Shown here one piece after another: positions 44,832 through 54,749 of a DNA stretch of 58,290 nucleotides. The notes under the pieces are model-generated. The model had not been told where the DNA came from and did not search any database. It saw nothing but the letters and a program-made list of their open reading frames with translations. The stretch is from Elainella sp. Prado103. GTDB lineage: Bacteria; Cyanobacteriota; Cyanobacteriia; Elainellales; Elainellaceae. The stretch's first letter is position 1. Each line of letters starts with the position of its first letter. The position numbers and the translations under genes are program-made. Where the stretch lies: positions 1-58,290 of the forward strand of contig JALOOM010000048.1 in NCBI GenBank assembly GCA_025454395.1, in the 5' to 3' direction.

Positions 44832-45818
44832 ATGAAGTCTACTGTTTGGTCAATTCGATTTCCTCAAGCCAGCGCACTGCTGAAGAGCGCTTTGGTGATT
44901 ACCACGGTGATCGCCCTCTGGGTGATGCCTGATTGGGTGATGCCTCAAGCAGCGAGTGCCTATCCTTTCTGGGCACAACAAAACTACGAAACCCCCCGCG
45001 AAGCCACTGGGCGGATTGTCTGCGCTAACTGTCACCTGGCAGCAAAACCGGTAGAAATTGAGGTACCTCAGGCGGTTTTACCGGATACCGTCTTCAAAGC
45101 TGTTGTTAAGATTCCTTACGATACGAAGGTTCAGCAAGTCCTAGGTAATGGTGAGAAAGGTTCGCTTAATGTTGGCGCAGTCTTGATGTTGCCTGAAGGC
45201 TTTAAGATCGCACCAGAAGATCGGATTCCGGAAGAGATGAAGGAAGAGGTTGGGCCTAGCTATCTATTCCAGCCTTACAGCGAAACCAAAGACAATATTT
45301 TGCTAGTTGGCCCCTTACCGGGCGATCAGTATCAAGAAATTGTTTTCCCGGTGCTCTCACCCGATCCCAACACCGACAAGTCGATCCATTTTGGTAAATA
45401 TCAGCTCCATTTGGGTGGTAATCGCGGTCGTGGTCAGGTTTATCCAACTGGCGAAAAGAGCAACAATGGCGTATTTAATGCTTCGATCGCCGGTACGATT
45501 GCCTCGATTGATAAGGCTGAAGATGGCAGCTACGCTGTGACTATTCAGTCGGATGCGGGTGATTCCGTCGTTGAGAAAATTCCGGCTGGCCCTGAATTGA
45601 TCGTTTCGGCAGGGCAGGACGTTGCCGCTGGAGCAGCCTTAACCTCGAACCCGAATGTCGGTGGGTTTGGACAACGGGATGCGGAAATTGTGCTCCAAAG
45701 TCCTAATCGAGTCAAAGGGCTAATTGCTTTCCTAGCCGCTGTAACCCTTTCGCAAATCATGCTGGTGCTGAAGAAGAAGCAAGTCGAGCGGGTTCAAGCA
45801 GCCGAAATGAATTTCTAG
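44832..45818 (+). CDS. petA: Cytochrome f
   Basis: 328 residues: signal peptide (to about residue 43, [10 protein letters not shown]), where the mature N-terminal Tyr is the axial haem ligand; haem motif CANCH; lumenal beta domain; and a C-terminal membrane helix ([18 protein letters not shown]). It transfers electrons from the Rieske protein to plastocyanin or cytochrome c6. Full length and typical. Confidence 0.98.
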   Translation: MKSTVWSIRFPQASALLKSALVITTVIALWVMPDWVMPQAASAYPFWAQQNYETPREATGRIVCANCHLAAKPVEIEVPQAVLPDTVFKAVVKIPYDTKVQQVLGNGEKGSLNVGAVLMLPEGFKIAPEDRIPEEMKEEVGPSYLFQPYSETKDNILLVGPLPGDQYQEIVFPVLSPDPNTDKSIHFGKYQLHLGGNRGRGQVYPTGEKSNNGVFNASIAGTIASIDKAEDGSYAVTIQSDAGDSVVEKIPAGPELIVSAGQDVAAGAALTSNPNVGGFGQRDAEIVLQSPNRVKGLIAFLAAVTLSQIMLVLKKKQVERVQAAEMNF

Positions 45819-45881
45819 ACTGCGATCGATTGAGCCACAAAGTTCGCTCCAAAGTTAGCCCCAAATTGGCTCTAAAGATAG

Positions 45882-45913
45882 AAGACACTCCAATTCGTCG
45901 GAGTGTCTTTTGC
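45882..45913 (+). terminator. Rho-independent terminator after petA
   Basis: AAGACACTCC (45882-45891) pairs with GGAGTGTCTT (45900-45909) around an 8-base loop, followed by TTTGC. Placed 64 bp after the petA stop. Confidence 0.85.
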
Positions 45914-46333
45914 TATGAACCCTTGCATACAGCAAATTATATTCTCTAGTCACTAAAAATTTACTCGTTTTCATCAAGAATTATGCAAGTGGGTTTTAGC
46001 AAAGGGGCATATTAGGGATAGAGGGATCATCCTCAGAGATTATGCCTGCGCATGGACACCTCAGTATCTAGAGGTCAGTCGTCTATGTCGCCTCAACATG
46101 AATGTCCGAAGATGTATGCCCAAAGATGTATGCCCGAAGAAATTGAACATCGCCCTGAAACTGTTGAACATAACCCTGAAACTGCCTGGCTAGGTTGGAA
46201 TAACTCTATAAGAAGAACTAACTTCCTCTTACTGTCTGTTTTACTCGTCTGCGGATTGCCCCCGACCCCAGATGAGTCAGGCGATCGAGAGCAGGTTGGA
46301 TCGTGAGGAATCCAAATGGGAGTAGGTTATTGC
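45914..46333. other. Intergenic region after petCA
   Basis: About 420 bp. An 84-codon frame at 46052-46306 contains short duplications (agatgtatgcccaa-like at about 46109-46138) and one hydrophobic stretch, but no ribosome site; I regard it as doubtful. No other feature seen. Confidence 0.35.
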
Positions 46334-47380
46334 ATGGCAGATCAGGAGCATATTACGCGACTTCAACAGGGGGTAGCCGTTTGGAATCGCTGGCGACAGC
46401 ACCACACTCATGTGCATCCCAACTTGAGCCAAATTACCCTAGAGCAAGTCAACTTGCGTGAAATCTGTCTGAGTCAAGCTGATTTACAAGAGGCAAACTT
46501 TACCGAGATTGACTGCTGCATGGCAAATTTGAGTCACGCTGACTTACGCCGCGCCCATTTGAATGCGGTTGTACTCTATACCGCAAACTTAGAGGATGCC
46601 GATCTGAGGGGAGCCAGCCTCATTGCAGCCGACTTACGAGAAGCCAATCTGCAGAGCAGTGACCTCCGTTACGCCAACCTTTCCCAGGCATCACTCTGTA
46701 CAGCAAATCTCAGACATAGTAATTTACGGGAAGCAGTGCTGAAGGAAGCCAATCTCAGCCATGCTTCTCTCTGTTATGTGGATGCCTGTCTGGCTGATTT
46801 CCGAGGGGCAGTCATGGATTATGCCGATCTACGATTTGCCCGACTCTACACTGCAAATTTGAGTCAAACCACCTTACATGCTGCCAACTTTAGCCAGGCT
46901 GACCTGCGGGAAGCCACCTTCAGTCAGGCGAATCTCCGCGAGTCCGACTTTCGGGAAGCTGATCTCTGTATGGCAGTTTTCTGCGTTGCCAACCTGATTG
47001 GAGCCACGTTGTATCGCAGCAATTTGACTCGCGCCAATTTGAGCATGGCCAACCTTTGTATGGCCAATTTGAGCTACGCCACCCTCCAGCGATCGATCTT
47101 GATCGGAGCCAATTTAATTGGGGCTAATTTGCACAATGCCTCTTTAGCGGAAGCGAACTTAGCCGAAGCCGATCTGCGAGAAGCCTCATTGCGGGGAGCG
47201 AACCTGAAAGGGGCGAACTTGAGCCGCACCAACTTTGGCATGGCCAATTTGTCAGGCGCTAACTTGGCTGGGGCCGATCTGAGCCAAGCTCATCTGCGGC
47301 AAGCCAACCTGTGGGAAGCCAATCTAGAAGGGGCTTGCTTAGCTGGAGCTGTGATGCCCGATGGCGAAGTCTATGACTGA
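46334..47380 (+). CDS. Pentapeptide-repeat protein
   Basis: 348 residues from the ATG at 46334 (an in-frame ATG at 46316 would add six). After an N-terminal helix (ITRLQQGVAVWNRWRQ), nearly the whole protein is built of A(D/N)LxxA pentapeptides, about 60 units, forming a right-handed square beta-helix. Several units carry Cys or Met (CMANLS). The N-terminal element LQQGVAVWNRWR is common in cyanobacterial members. Such proteins are abundant in cyanobacteria, and few have known roles. Confidence 0.88.
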   Translation: MADQEHITRLQQGVAVWNRWRQHHTHVHPNLSQITLEQVNLREICLSQADLQEANFTEIDCCMANLSHADLRRAHLNAVVLYTANLEDADLRGASLIAADLREANLQSSDLRYANLSQASLCTANLRHSNLREAVLKEANLSHASLCYVDACLADFRGAVMDYADLRFARLYTANLSQTTLHAANFSQADLREATFSQANLRESDFREADLCMAVFCVANLIGATLYRSNLTRANLSMANLCMANLSYATLQRSILIGANLIGANLHNASLAEANLAEADLREASLRGANLKGANLSRTNFGMANLSGANLAGADLSQAHLRQANLWEANLEGACLAGAVMPDGEVYD

Positions 47381-47459
47381 AATTTGACGATCGGATCGAT
47401 CGGATCACAAAAAGGCTTTAGGGAGAAGACGATTGTCCAATCTCCGGTCAGATCAGCGC

Positions 47460-48692
47460 TTATCGGACTTGAATTTTGGCGAGTGCCACCCCAGAATAGT
47501 AGTGCAGCAAAATTTGTTGATAGTTCCAGTTTTGCTGAGCCAAACGATAGGCCCCATACTGGCTCATGCCCACACCATGGCCATTTCCACTGCCAGTAAT
47601 CCGAAATCGGGTTGGAGCTGCACTCACACTGCCGCTGCTAGCCACGCGGTCTTGAGCCGCATCAATCGAAAATAATGTACTTTTGAGACCTAATAGATCG
47701 CGCACATCTTCACCTTCAACCGTCATCGCTCCGGCCGATCCTTCAATGTTGAGAGCAATGACTCGACCATGGGGATGGCGTTGCACGGTGATTGCGGAGA
47801 TCGCACCTTCGTAGCCAATCTGTGCTTCAATTTCGCTGGCAGTGAGGGTCAACGGCTCCCACTGGCATTGGGGCAAGTCTCGATCGGGACTCTCGACTCC
47901 GCGCAAATAGGGTAAAGGGCTCGACCAGACATCCTCGACATTTTCGGTATGCCCACCTGCACAAGAATGAAACACGGCGTTAATAATTTGTCCCTGGTAG
48001 GTCAACACCTGCCCAGCCGTTGCATCCACGGCTGCTCTGGTGCTCGGCGCTTCTTTCTCCAACCCACCATAAACTTGCCATCGGGTGGTGTCGCCGACAT
48101 CAAAAATGGCCGTTGCTCCATGCTGACGTTGGTAGAGGGCATAGGAACGAGCAGCCACAGCCTGGGATTTGAGCGCTTCCAAGCTCCAGCTCGTTGGCAT
48201 CTCGGCTCCAACCACACTGTAAAGGTACTGCTCTAGGTCAACATAGTTCACCGCCGTAATGCCCCCACTGGTGGGCACCACTAAAGTGCGGCCACGATAC
48301 CATCGATCGCCAATAAAGACATAGCCATCCTCGCTGACAGGCTCTACCCAGAGTTGGGCAGTCTGCATCTGATTCACCGAGACCTGTCCCGCTTCGGCTT
48401 CGGCTACCACCGCATTCATGGGAGGAAGCTCAGCTAAAACCTGACCCGATCCATCTCGCAGCACGGCTTCTGTCGAGCCGCCGACTTTCACCGATCCCAC
48501 ATCTTGCTCGATCGCCACCCGTAGCTCCAGGGCAGCCCCAGCCGGAGCCGCAGCGACCAACCAGAAGAACAAGACCATCCACCAGGATCGCCGATCTTGA
48601 GTCAACAAAAGCCGGATCGTAGGCTGAATTGAAAAAATCGGAGTAGGCGCGCCTTGCTTCAAACGACGTTCAGCAGGGGATCGACGGATCAT
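47460..48692 (-). CDS. SpoIID/LytB-domain protein
   Basis: 410 residues from the ATG at 48692, with GGAG upstream. A membrane/signal helix (about 35-55, WWMVLFFWLVAAAPAGAA) exports it. The SpoIID domain follows: YLYSVVGAEMPTSWSLEALK with the catalytic-type Glu, AVAARSYAL, HSCAGGHTENVEDVW and the terminal GNGHGVGMSQYGA. In sporulating bacteria SpoIID is a lytic transglycosylase acting on denuded peptidoglycan; cyanobacterial copies are probably cell-wall enzymes too. Confidence 0.88.
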   Translation of the reverse strand: MIRRSPAERRLKQGAPTPIFSIQPTIRLLLTQDRRSWWMVLFFWLVAAAPAGAALELRVAIEQDVGSVKVGGSTEAVLRDGSGQVLAELPPMNAVVAEAEAGQVSVNQMQTAQLWVEPVSEDGYVFIGDRWYRGRTLVVPTSGGITAVNYVDLEQYLYSVVGAEMPTSWSLEALKSQAVAARSYALYQRQHGATAIFDVGDTTRWQVYGGLEKEAPSTRAAVDATAGQVLTYQGQIINAVFHSCAGGHTENVEDVWSSPLPYLRGVESPDRDLPQCQWEPLTLTASEIEAQIGYEGAISAITVQRHPHGRVIALNIEGSAGAMTVEGEDVRDLLGLKSTLFSIDAAQDRVASSGSVSAAPTRFRITGSGNGHGVGMSQYGAYRLAQQNWNYQQILLHYYSGVALAKIQVR

Positions 48693-49153
48693 GTTGTATA
48701 GACTCCTCACACAGCACGCTGGATGGACAAAGCGGGTATTCAAGTGGCTACTCAGTAGAGACTCAGATCAGTAGAGACTCAGATCAGTAAAGACTCAATC
48801 AGTAAAGACTCAGGCAAATCGGGCATCGAACCGTACTTGGATTCACTCAACCGGCAAACCAGGTCAGTATCAGGGATAGTTACAGCAACTTTGCATTATA
48901 TTAATTTAATTTTTGTCAGTTTTTGAAAAACCGCTTTTGAAAAACCGCGATCCGGGCATGAATTCAAATTTTCTTTAATCACGAATTATTTCAGCATACT
49001 GGCTTTGCGGCGAAAAATCGAGAGGTTGGCTGGACAGGAAAGCTTGTTTCTCGGCAGGGTTGCAACATTCAATTCCGGCAATCCCAGCGCTAAGGGGGTC
49101 AGTTGTGTCAGTATAGTTGGGTAAAACGTTGCTTCAGGACTCTGAGGTTACCC
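48693..49153. other. Divergent region upstream of rnz
   Basis: About 460 bp. It holds the 16-bp array at 48753-48814, an AT-rich stretch, and a 14-bp near-duplication (ttttgaaaaaccgc, about 48924-48952). No gene recognised. Confidence 0.4.
48753..48814. repeat. 16-bp tandem repeat
   Basis: cagtagagactcagat at 48753 and 48769, followed by two 15-bp variants with cagtaaagactca. Confidence 0.87.
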
Positions 49154-50110
49154 TTGCAGATCACGTTTTTGGGAACTAGCTCTGGCGTTCCAACTCGATC
49201 GCGAAATGTTTCTAGCATTGCCTTGCGATTACCCCAACGAGCGGAGGTTTGGCTCTTTGATTGTGGTGAAGGCACGCAGCACCAGATTTTGCGCAGTGAG
49301 TTGAGAGTGAGCCAAATCACTCGCATTTTTGTCACCCACATGCATGGGGATCATATTTACGGCTTGATGGGCTTATTAGCAAGCTGTGGTTTAGCCGGTA
49401 ATCCTAGCCGGATTGATATTTATGGCCCTCCCAAGCTGGATGAGTATTTGAAGGCTTGTGGGCGCTACTCCCAAACCCATTTCTCCTATCCAGTCAAGGT
49501 TCATACGGTGCAACCAGGTCTGGTTTTTGAGGATGAAGATTTTGCGGTGATCTGTGGCGCGCTCACCCACCGGGTGCCTGCCTTCGGCTATCGGGTGATT
49601 GAAAAAGATAAGCCAGGGCGATTTGATGTCGATCGGGCTGTTGCACTGGGCATTCCACCGGGCCCAATTTATGGTCAACTGAAGCGGGGAAACGTCGTCA
49701 CCTTGCCCGATGGCCGAATCATCAATGGTCAGGAGCTCTGTGGCGAAACCCAAACTGGCCGGAAATTTGTTTACTGCACGGACACCATCTATTGCGATAG
49801 CGCAGTTGAATTAGCTGCGGATGCAGATGTTTTGGTGCATGAAGCCACGTTTGCCCATCAGGATGCGGAATTGGCTTATCAAAGACTGCACTCCACTTCC
49901 ACCATGGCCGCTCAGGTGGCTCTGGGAGCGCAAGCCAGGCAGCTCATTATGACGCATTTTAGCCCTCGTTATGCGCCAGGCAATGCGATCGAACTCGGTG
50001 ATCTGTTAGCAGAAGCCAAAGCTATCTTTCCCCACACGATCATGGCGCATGATTTCTTAACCTATGAAATTCCGCGTCGCCCTACCCCCGCCCTCGTCTC
50101 ATCCTCGTAA
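49154..50110 (+). CDS. rnz: Ribonuclease Z
   Basis: 318 residues from a TTG at 49154 with GAGG seven bases upstream; family members begin with [11 protein letters not shown], and here the same place reads (TTG)[17 protein letters not shown] at 49103 would add 17 unrelated residues. The metal-binding motif THMHGDH and later His/Asp ligands (CTDTIY, HEATFAH, LIMTHFS) are present. It trims the 3' end of tRNA precursors. Confidence 0.94.
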   Translation: MQITFLGTSSGVPTRSRNVSSIALRLPQRAEVWLFDCGEGTQHQILRSELRVSQITRIFVTHMHGDHIYGLMGLLASCGLAGNPSRIDIYGPPKLDEYLKACGRYSQTHFSYPVKVHTVQPGLVFEDEDFAVICGALTHRVPAFGYRVIEKDKPGRFDVDRAVALGIPPGPIYGQLKRGNVVTLPDGRIINGQELCGETQTGRKFVYCTDTIYCDSAVELAADADVLVHEATFAHQDAELAYQRLHSTSTMAAQVALGAQARQLIMTHFSPRYAPGNAIELGDLLAEAKAIFPHTIMAHDFLTYEIPRRPTPALVSSS

Positions 50111-50195
50111 ACCAGGCTGATCGCCGAGTCTAGTCGGTCTCTCTCAGCCTCTCTGAGCCAGTCTTTCAGTTAGAGAGTATAATCTTGTCGATCGA

Positions 50196-50849
50196 ATGGC
50201 TGGGAATCTAACTTGGTTTGCGCCATGGCTGAATTTTTCTCCGCTGCAAACCTTTGAGGTGAAAGTGGCTGCTCCAACCCAATTAATGTGGGCGCTGATT
50301 GGTCTGATCTTGACGATTGGCGGCACCCTGTTAGAAGCATTTATTGTCAGTCCACCTTGGCATTGGGGGCAGGCCGGAGTTCAGGCCACCTCGTTGGGGG
50401 TGACGTGCCAAATTGCCGCCGTCCTCTTAGTCGGATGTTTGGGTGGTCGGAATGCTGCCGCGATCTCCCAGATTGCCTATCTGATTTTGGGTTTGACCTG
50501 GTTCAATGTCTTTACGTTAGGCGGTGGCTTAGATTATGTTCATCGCCCTAGTTTCGGCTACTTGTTGGGGTTTGTGCCAGGAGCTTGGATTTGTGGTTGG
50601 CTGGCATTCCGCTTCCCCAGACGGCTGGAATATTTAGCCTTAAGTTGTCTGATGGGATTAGCCACCATTCACGCTACTGGGATCGGTTACATTTTGATCG
50701 CTCATGCTGCCAAGTGGCCGGGCTTTGCCACACTGGTACTCTCAGACACGCTAACGACCTATTCGATCGAACCCTTACCTGGGCAACTCGTGCTGGTGTG
50801 TGCCGTCACAGTTTTGGCATCGTTTTTGCGGCGTTTAATGCTTTACTGA
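50196..50849 (+). CDS. bioY: BioY-family biotin transporter subunit
   Basis: 217 residues with about six membrane helices. The BioY pattern LGGRNAAAISQIAYLILGLTW and GGLDYVHRPSFGYLLGFVPG is clear. BioY is the substrate-binding S component of biotin ECF transporters. An adjacent ATPase or T component is missing. It is 65 bp upstream of lspA, an order I recall from other cyanobacteria such as Synechocystis (slr1365-slr1366). Confidence 0.88.
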   Translation: MAGNLTWFAPWLNFSPLQTFEVKVAAPTQLMWALIGLILTIGGTLLEAFIVSPPWHWGQAGVQATSLGVTCQIAAVLLVGCLGGRNAAAISQIAYLILGLTWFNVFTLGGGLDYVHRPSFGYLLGFVPGAWICGWLAFRFPRRLEYLALSCLMGLATIHATGIGYILIAHAAKWPGFATLVLSDTLTTYSIEPLPGQLVLVCAVTVLASFLRRLMLY

Positions 50850-50913
50850 GGGATGGAAACCTATTGGCTTGATTCTTTCACCCAGGTCGATCGCCCGATT
50901 TAGATAGAAGACT

Positions 50914-51411
50914 ATGATTTTGAGAAATCGCCTATTTTGGCTGTCGGCCTGCATCGGGTTAGTGGCTGACCAACTGACCAAGTTTTGGGTGATGCGCAGT
51001 TTTGAACTCAATGAAACCTTACCTTTATGGGAAGGGGTATTTCATTTCACCTATGTCACAAACAAGGGAGCCGCCTTCAGCCTATTCAGTGAGCGGGGAG
51101 AGTGGCTCCGCTGGCTCTCTCTCGCAGTCAGTCTGGGGTTAATTGCCTTAGCGCTTTTTTCACGCATGATCCGCTGGGAGCAGATTGGTTATGGTTGCAT
51201 CTTAGCAGGTGCTTTAGGCAATGGAATCGATCGCTTTTTGTTTGGCGAAGTGGTTGATTTCTTAGATTTTCGCCTGATTCAGTTTCCGGTTTTTAATCTA
51301 GCTGATGTCTCTATTAATATTGGTATCCTCTGTCTCCTGATTGCCGCCTTTGTCAGGCCTCCAACCAATGGCAATGGCAAACGCTCTACGGATGCACCTC
51401 CAACTCGTTAG
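50914..51411 (+). CDS. lspA: Lipoprotein signal peptidase II
   Basis: 165 residues with four membrane helices. Catalytic Asp residues lie in VVDFLDF and FNLADVSIN; the first helix carries ADQLTKFWV. It cleaves the signal peptide of lipid-modified prolipoproteins at the membrane. Its clients in this window would include Ycf48 and the small lipoprotein at 9536. Confidence 0.95.
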   Translation: MILRNRLFWLSACIGLVADQLTKFWVMRSFELNETLPLWEGVFHFTYVTNKGAAFSLFSERGEWLRWLSLAVSLGLIALALFSRMIRWEQIGYGCILAGALGNGIDRFLFGEVVDFLDFRLIQFPVFNLADVSINIGILCLLIAAFVRPPTNGNGKRSTDAPPTR

Positions 51412-51792
51412 GTCAGATGCAAATTGCCTGAGGATTGACTACTCTCAGGTTTATTTCCCGACGCATCTGTCGATCGGTCTGCCGATCAGAAGGAACACAG
51501 TATGTCATAATCTTTAACAGAGTTTTTAATATTCGCGATCGGTTGGCGATGGTCGAAAAGCGATCTGTGTTTGGGCAACTGGTTACAGCAAGCAACTGGT
51601 TACGGCAAGCAACTGGTTACGGCAAGCAACTGGTTACGGCAAGCAACTGGTTACGGCATTCGGCTTAACCTCGCCAACTGGTAACTCTCGGCTGGGCTGC
51701 CAAAGGCTGAGAGTGCCAAAAGTTTAAAGCTCCCAAAGTTCTAAAAACTCCCAGTTACGGACTCAAGTTTTGTTGTGTGAAGAGTACCTACC
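51412..51792. other. Intergenic region before rubA
   Basis: About 380 bp, largely occupied by the 17-bp array (51575-51659), with short duplications around 51690-51760 (cccaaagtt, ctcgg). No gene. Confidence 0.45.
51575..51659. repeat. 17-bp tandem repeat upstream of rubA
   Basis: Five copies of gcaactggttacggcaa (51575, 51592, 51609, 51626, 51643), the middle three identical. It lies about 130 bp before the rubA start. Confidence 0.93.
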
Positions 51793-52128
51793 ATGACTAC
51801 GGATGCACTTGATCCTGCAACGCTCGATCGGTACGAATGCAAGGCTTGTGGTTACGTCTACGAACCGGTCAGAGGGGATGACAGTAACGATATTCCCGCC
51901 GGAGTTGCCTTTGAGCAATTACCAGAGGCATGGCGTTGTCCCGTCTGCGGAGCTAGAAAAACAGCTTTCAGTAATCTTGGCCCTGTGGGCAATCCCTCTG
52001 GTTTCAAAGAGAACTTAGGCTACGGGTTAGGCGTGAACACCCTCACTCCTGGACAAAAAAACCTGCTGATTTTTGGTGGATTAGCACTGGCGTTTTTATT
52101 CTTTATCAGCCTGTATGGTTTGCACTAA
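51793..52128 (+). CDS. rubA: Membrane-anchored rubredoxin RubA
   Basis: 111 residues. Rubredoxin domain with CKACGYVYEP and CPVCGA giving the four Cys ligands of one iron, then a linker and a C-terminal membrane helix (LLIFGGLALAFLFFISLYGL). RubA is needed for photosystem assembly in cyanobacteria, algae and plants. The order rubA-ycf48-psbEFLJ is the conserved cyanobacterial arrangement. Confidence 0.96.
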   Translation: MTTDALDPATLDRYECKACGYVYEPVRGDDSNDIPAGVAFEQLPEAWRCPVCGARKTAFSNLGPVGNPSGFKENLGYGLGVNTLTPGQKNLLIFGGLALAFLFFISLYGLH

Positions 52129-52161
52129 ATGGGTTTAACTCGGTTTGTTGCGGTTTAATTC

Positions 52162-53184
52162 ATGGGTATCTTGAAGAGTTCGATGCGATCATTTCTGAAG
52201 TCCATTCAAACAATCGTTATTCTAGCTGTCGTAGTTTTGCTGTGCAGTAGCTGTTCTCGCAGTTTTCTGCCTTCTACGAGCTTTAATCCTTGGCATCCGG
52301 TGCCATTACCCACAGAGGAAACCCTCTCTGATCTGGCCTTTGCCGATCCAAATCATGGTTGGCTCGTGGGCAAAAATGCCACGTTGCTCGAAACGACTGA
52401 TGGGGGCAATACTTGGGAAACCCGATCGCTCGATTTAGGCGATGGTTATGCCTATAGCTTTCTGTCGGTTAGCTTTGCTGGAGATGAAGGTTGGATCGTT
52501 GGTCAGCCTGGTTTGCTGCTGCATACCACTGACAGCGGTCGTTCTTGGTCACGCATTCCCCTCAGTGAAAAGCTGCCAGGCTCACCCTATATGATTGTGG
52601 CCAAAGGCACAAAGTCAGCCGAAATGACGACTGATGTGGGTGCGATCTATGAAACCAAAGATGGCGGTAAAACCTGGAAAGCGCTCGTTCAGGAAGCGGT
52701 TGGGGTTTTACGCAACATTTATCGAGATCAGGACGGTCGTTATGTGGCAGTCTCTGCTCGAGGCAGCTTCTACTCCACTTGGGCACCGGGACAAACTGCT
52801 TGGGAACCCCATAATCGCAACAGTTCTCGCCGTTTGCAAAACATGGGATACGGCAAGGATGGTCGGCTTTGGCTACTCGCTAGAGGAGGAATCGTACAGT
52901 TCAGTCAACCCGATAGTGTGGAAGACTGGGATGATGCTTTCTCTCCAGAATATGCCACCAGTTGGGGACTGCTTGATCTGGCTTATCGCACCTCTGAAGA
53001 AATTTGGGTTTCTGGCGGCAGTGGCAATTTGTTAGCCAGTTTTGACGGGGGTAAAACCTGGCAGAAAGATCGAGGTGTGGAAGATACTCCTTCCAACCTT
53101 TATCGGATTGTTTTTGTCAACCCTGATCAGGGATTTGTGTTGGGTCAGCGCGGCACTTTACTCAAGTATGAGCAGGCCGCTTAG
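52162..53184 (+). CDS. ycf48: Photosystem II assembly factor Ycf48/HCF136
   Basis: 340 residues. Signal peptide with lipobox (VVLLCSSC), so likely a thylakoid-lumen lipoprotein. The mature part is a seven-bladed propeller with repeated GGNTWE/GGKTW-type Asp-box motifs ([33 protein letters not shown]). It binds newly made D1 and helps form the reaction centre. The gene begins 34 bp after rubA. Confidence 0.96.
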   Translation: MGILKSSMRSFLKSIQTIVILAVVVLLCSSCSRSFLPSTSFNPWHPVPLPTEETLSDLAFADPNHGWLVGKNATLLETTDGGNTWETRSLDLGDGYAYSFLSVSFAGDEGWIVGQPGLLLHTTDSGRSWSRIPLSEKLPGSPYMIVAKGTKSAEMTTDVGAIYETKDGGKTWKALVQEAVGVLRNIYRDQDGRYVAVSARGSFYSTWAPGQTAWEPHNRNSSRRLQNMGYGKDGRLWLLARGGIVQFSQPDSVEDWDDAFSPEYATSWGLLDLAYRTSEEIWVSGGSGNLLASFDGGKTWQKDRGVEDTPSNLYRIVFVNPDQGFVLGQRGTLLKYEQAA

Positions 53185-53306
53185 GCGAGGCGAACAATTA
53201 GAAATAAGCTGGATCGATGGGGAGCGGTAGATTTCGATCAATTGAAATTTTGGATAGAAATTGAGTCGAAAGATTGACCGTACAATCACCTTAAATCGCA
53301 GGTTAC

Positions 53307-53335
53307 TTGTGACTGTTTCCGCACTCTCGTATGAT
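53307..53335 (+). promoter_or_regulatory. Probable sigma-70-type promoter of psbEFLJ
   Basis: TTGTGA (53307-53312) and TATGAT (53330-53335) are separated by 17 bases, close to consensus, about 40 bases before psbE. Confidence 0.65.
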
Positions 53336-53373
53336 ATAAACTAGGGTTTCAACTAACATTCTGGGAGGAGATC

Positions 53374-53625
53374 ATGGCAGGAACAACTGGAGAAAGACCC
53401 TTTTCCGATATTGTTACCAGCATTCGCTATTGGCTGATTCACAGCATCACTATTCCTGCTTTGTTTATTGCAGGCTGGCTGTTTGTGAGCACTGGTTTGG
53501 CCTACGATGTATTTGGCACACCTCGCCCGAACGAGTATTTTTCCCAAGAGCGTCAGGCTGCACCGGTGGTCAGCGATCGTTTTGAAGCAAAACAGCAAAT
53601 CGAAGAATTTTTACAGGAAAATTAA
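53374..53625 (+). CDS. psbE: Cytochrome b559 alpha subunit
   Basis: 83 residues with one helix; the haem His is in [14 protein letters not shown]. With PsbF it forms the cytochrome b559 haem of photosystem II. A strong GGGAGGAG site precedes the ATG. Confidence 0.98.
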   Translation: MAGTTGERPFSDIVTSIRYWLIHSITIPALFIAGWLFVSTGLAYDVFGTPRPNEYFSQERQAAPVVSDRFEAKQQIEEFLQEN

Positions 53626-53778
<153 letters not shown>

Positions 53779-53800
53779 TTATCAACAGTAGGAGAAACAC

Positions 53801-53926
53801 ATGGCGTTAGAACGGTCTTCAAACCCCAATAAGCAGCCAGTTGAGCTGAACAGAACTTCTCTATATCTTGGCTTGCTACTGATCTTTGTGCTGGGCATTC
53901 TGTTCTCCAGCTATTTCTTCAACTAG
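53801..53926 (+). CDS. psbL: Photosystem II protein L
   Basis: 41 residues: [20 protein letters not shown] and a membrane helix ending in SSYFFN, the standard PsbL end. AGGAG lies nine bases before the ATG. It lies in the psbEFLJ operon. Confidence 0.97.
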   Translation: MALERSSNPNKQPVELNRTSLYLGLLLIFVLGILFSSYFFN

Positions 53927-53975
53927 ACAGCTTCAGCTTCACCATTCGGACGCACAATTTAGGAGGTAACTATCA

Positions 53976-54095
53976 ATGTTGCAGTCTGGCAGAATTCCTT
54001 TATGGGTCGTTGCAACGATCGCCGGTACTGGTGTTTTGGTCGTAGTTGGTCTTTTCTTCTACGGTGCTTACGCTGGGTTGGGTTCTTCGGTCTAA
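53976..54095 (+). CDS. psbJ: Photosystem II protein J
   Basis: 39 residues: [20 protein letters not shown] then a Gly-rich helix ending [11 protein letters not shown] perfect AGGAGGT site precedes it. Last gene of the operon. Confidence 0.97.
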   Translation: MLQSGRIPLWVVATIAGTGVLVVVGLFFYGAYAGLGSSV

Positions 54096-54156
54096 TCAGA
54101 ACACTGGACTCAGTCAGCTATCCGTAAAATATTCACGTCACAGTAAAACCGCTTAA

Positions 54157-54196
54157 AAACCGCCCTTGATCCAATCGATCGAGAGCGGTTTTTTTA
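54157..54196 (+). terminator. Terminator of the psbEFLJ operon
   Basis: AAACCGC (54157-54163) pairs with GCGGTTT (54185-54191); the inner part contains a GATC-based stem. The T-run continues to 54195. Confidence 0.87.
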
Positions 54197-54539
54197 ATGA
54201 TCAATCTTAAGCTTTAAGCAGGGAACTTTTCAGCACAAACCAAACAATATTGCAGAGGCATTTCGCTATCGGATAGAGCGAGTTGGGTTTAAGTGATCAA
54301 GCTGAGCTATTTCAGCCCAACTGCAAACGGAGGGCTAACATTCCACACGAACTACAAGCCAATATTGCGCTCACTCTTCGTCAAAACCATCATCAATGCT
54401 CGAAATCGATCTCAAACTCACGTTCAGTTTAAGTTCGAGTTAACATCAATTAACAGTAAGTTGAATCCTTTAACAAGGAGTTCAATCCGTTCAATTCACC
54501 TTAGAACCGTAAAATCTGAGAACCTTTAGAAGGCTCAAT
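54197..54539. other. Intergenic region after the psb operon
   Basis: About 340 bp. A 78-codon frame at 54293-54529 lacks a ribosome site and looks random. Nothing else recognised. Confidence 0.35.
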
Positions 54540-54749
54540 TTAATCTACCTGAGCCAATTCTTTGACCGCTGCACTGAGGGGAATGACAGTTAATGACTGA
54601 GTATTGGGTCGCTGCTGGAACCAGTTTAACCCCACCACTGTAAAGGATTCTGCGTTTTTATTTTGGAAAGTATCACCTACTCCCAAAGTTTTTTCGCTGA
54701 TGAAAGTACCTAGGGGACGCTGATGGGTATCAATCAACAAATACTGCAT
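54540..54749 (-). CDS. Small conserved cyanobacterial protein
   Basis: 69 residues from the ATG at 54749 (MQYLLIDTHQRPLGTF); four more residues are possible from 54761. The sequence looks beta-rich (LGVGDTFQNKNAESFTVVGL, SLTVIPLSAAV). I have a sense of similar short proteins in other cyanobacteria but no family name or function. Confidence 0.6.
   Translation of the reverse strand: MQYLLIDTHQRPLGTFISEKTLGVGDTFQNKNAESFTVVGLNWFQQRPNTQSLTVIPLSAAVKELAQVD

Noticed and set aside
46052-46306. 84-codon frame between petA and the pentapeptide gene
   Set aside because: Made partly of short duplications, no ribosome site; one hydrophobic stretch is not enough to call a gene.
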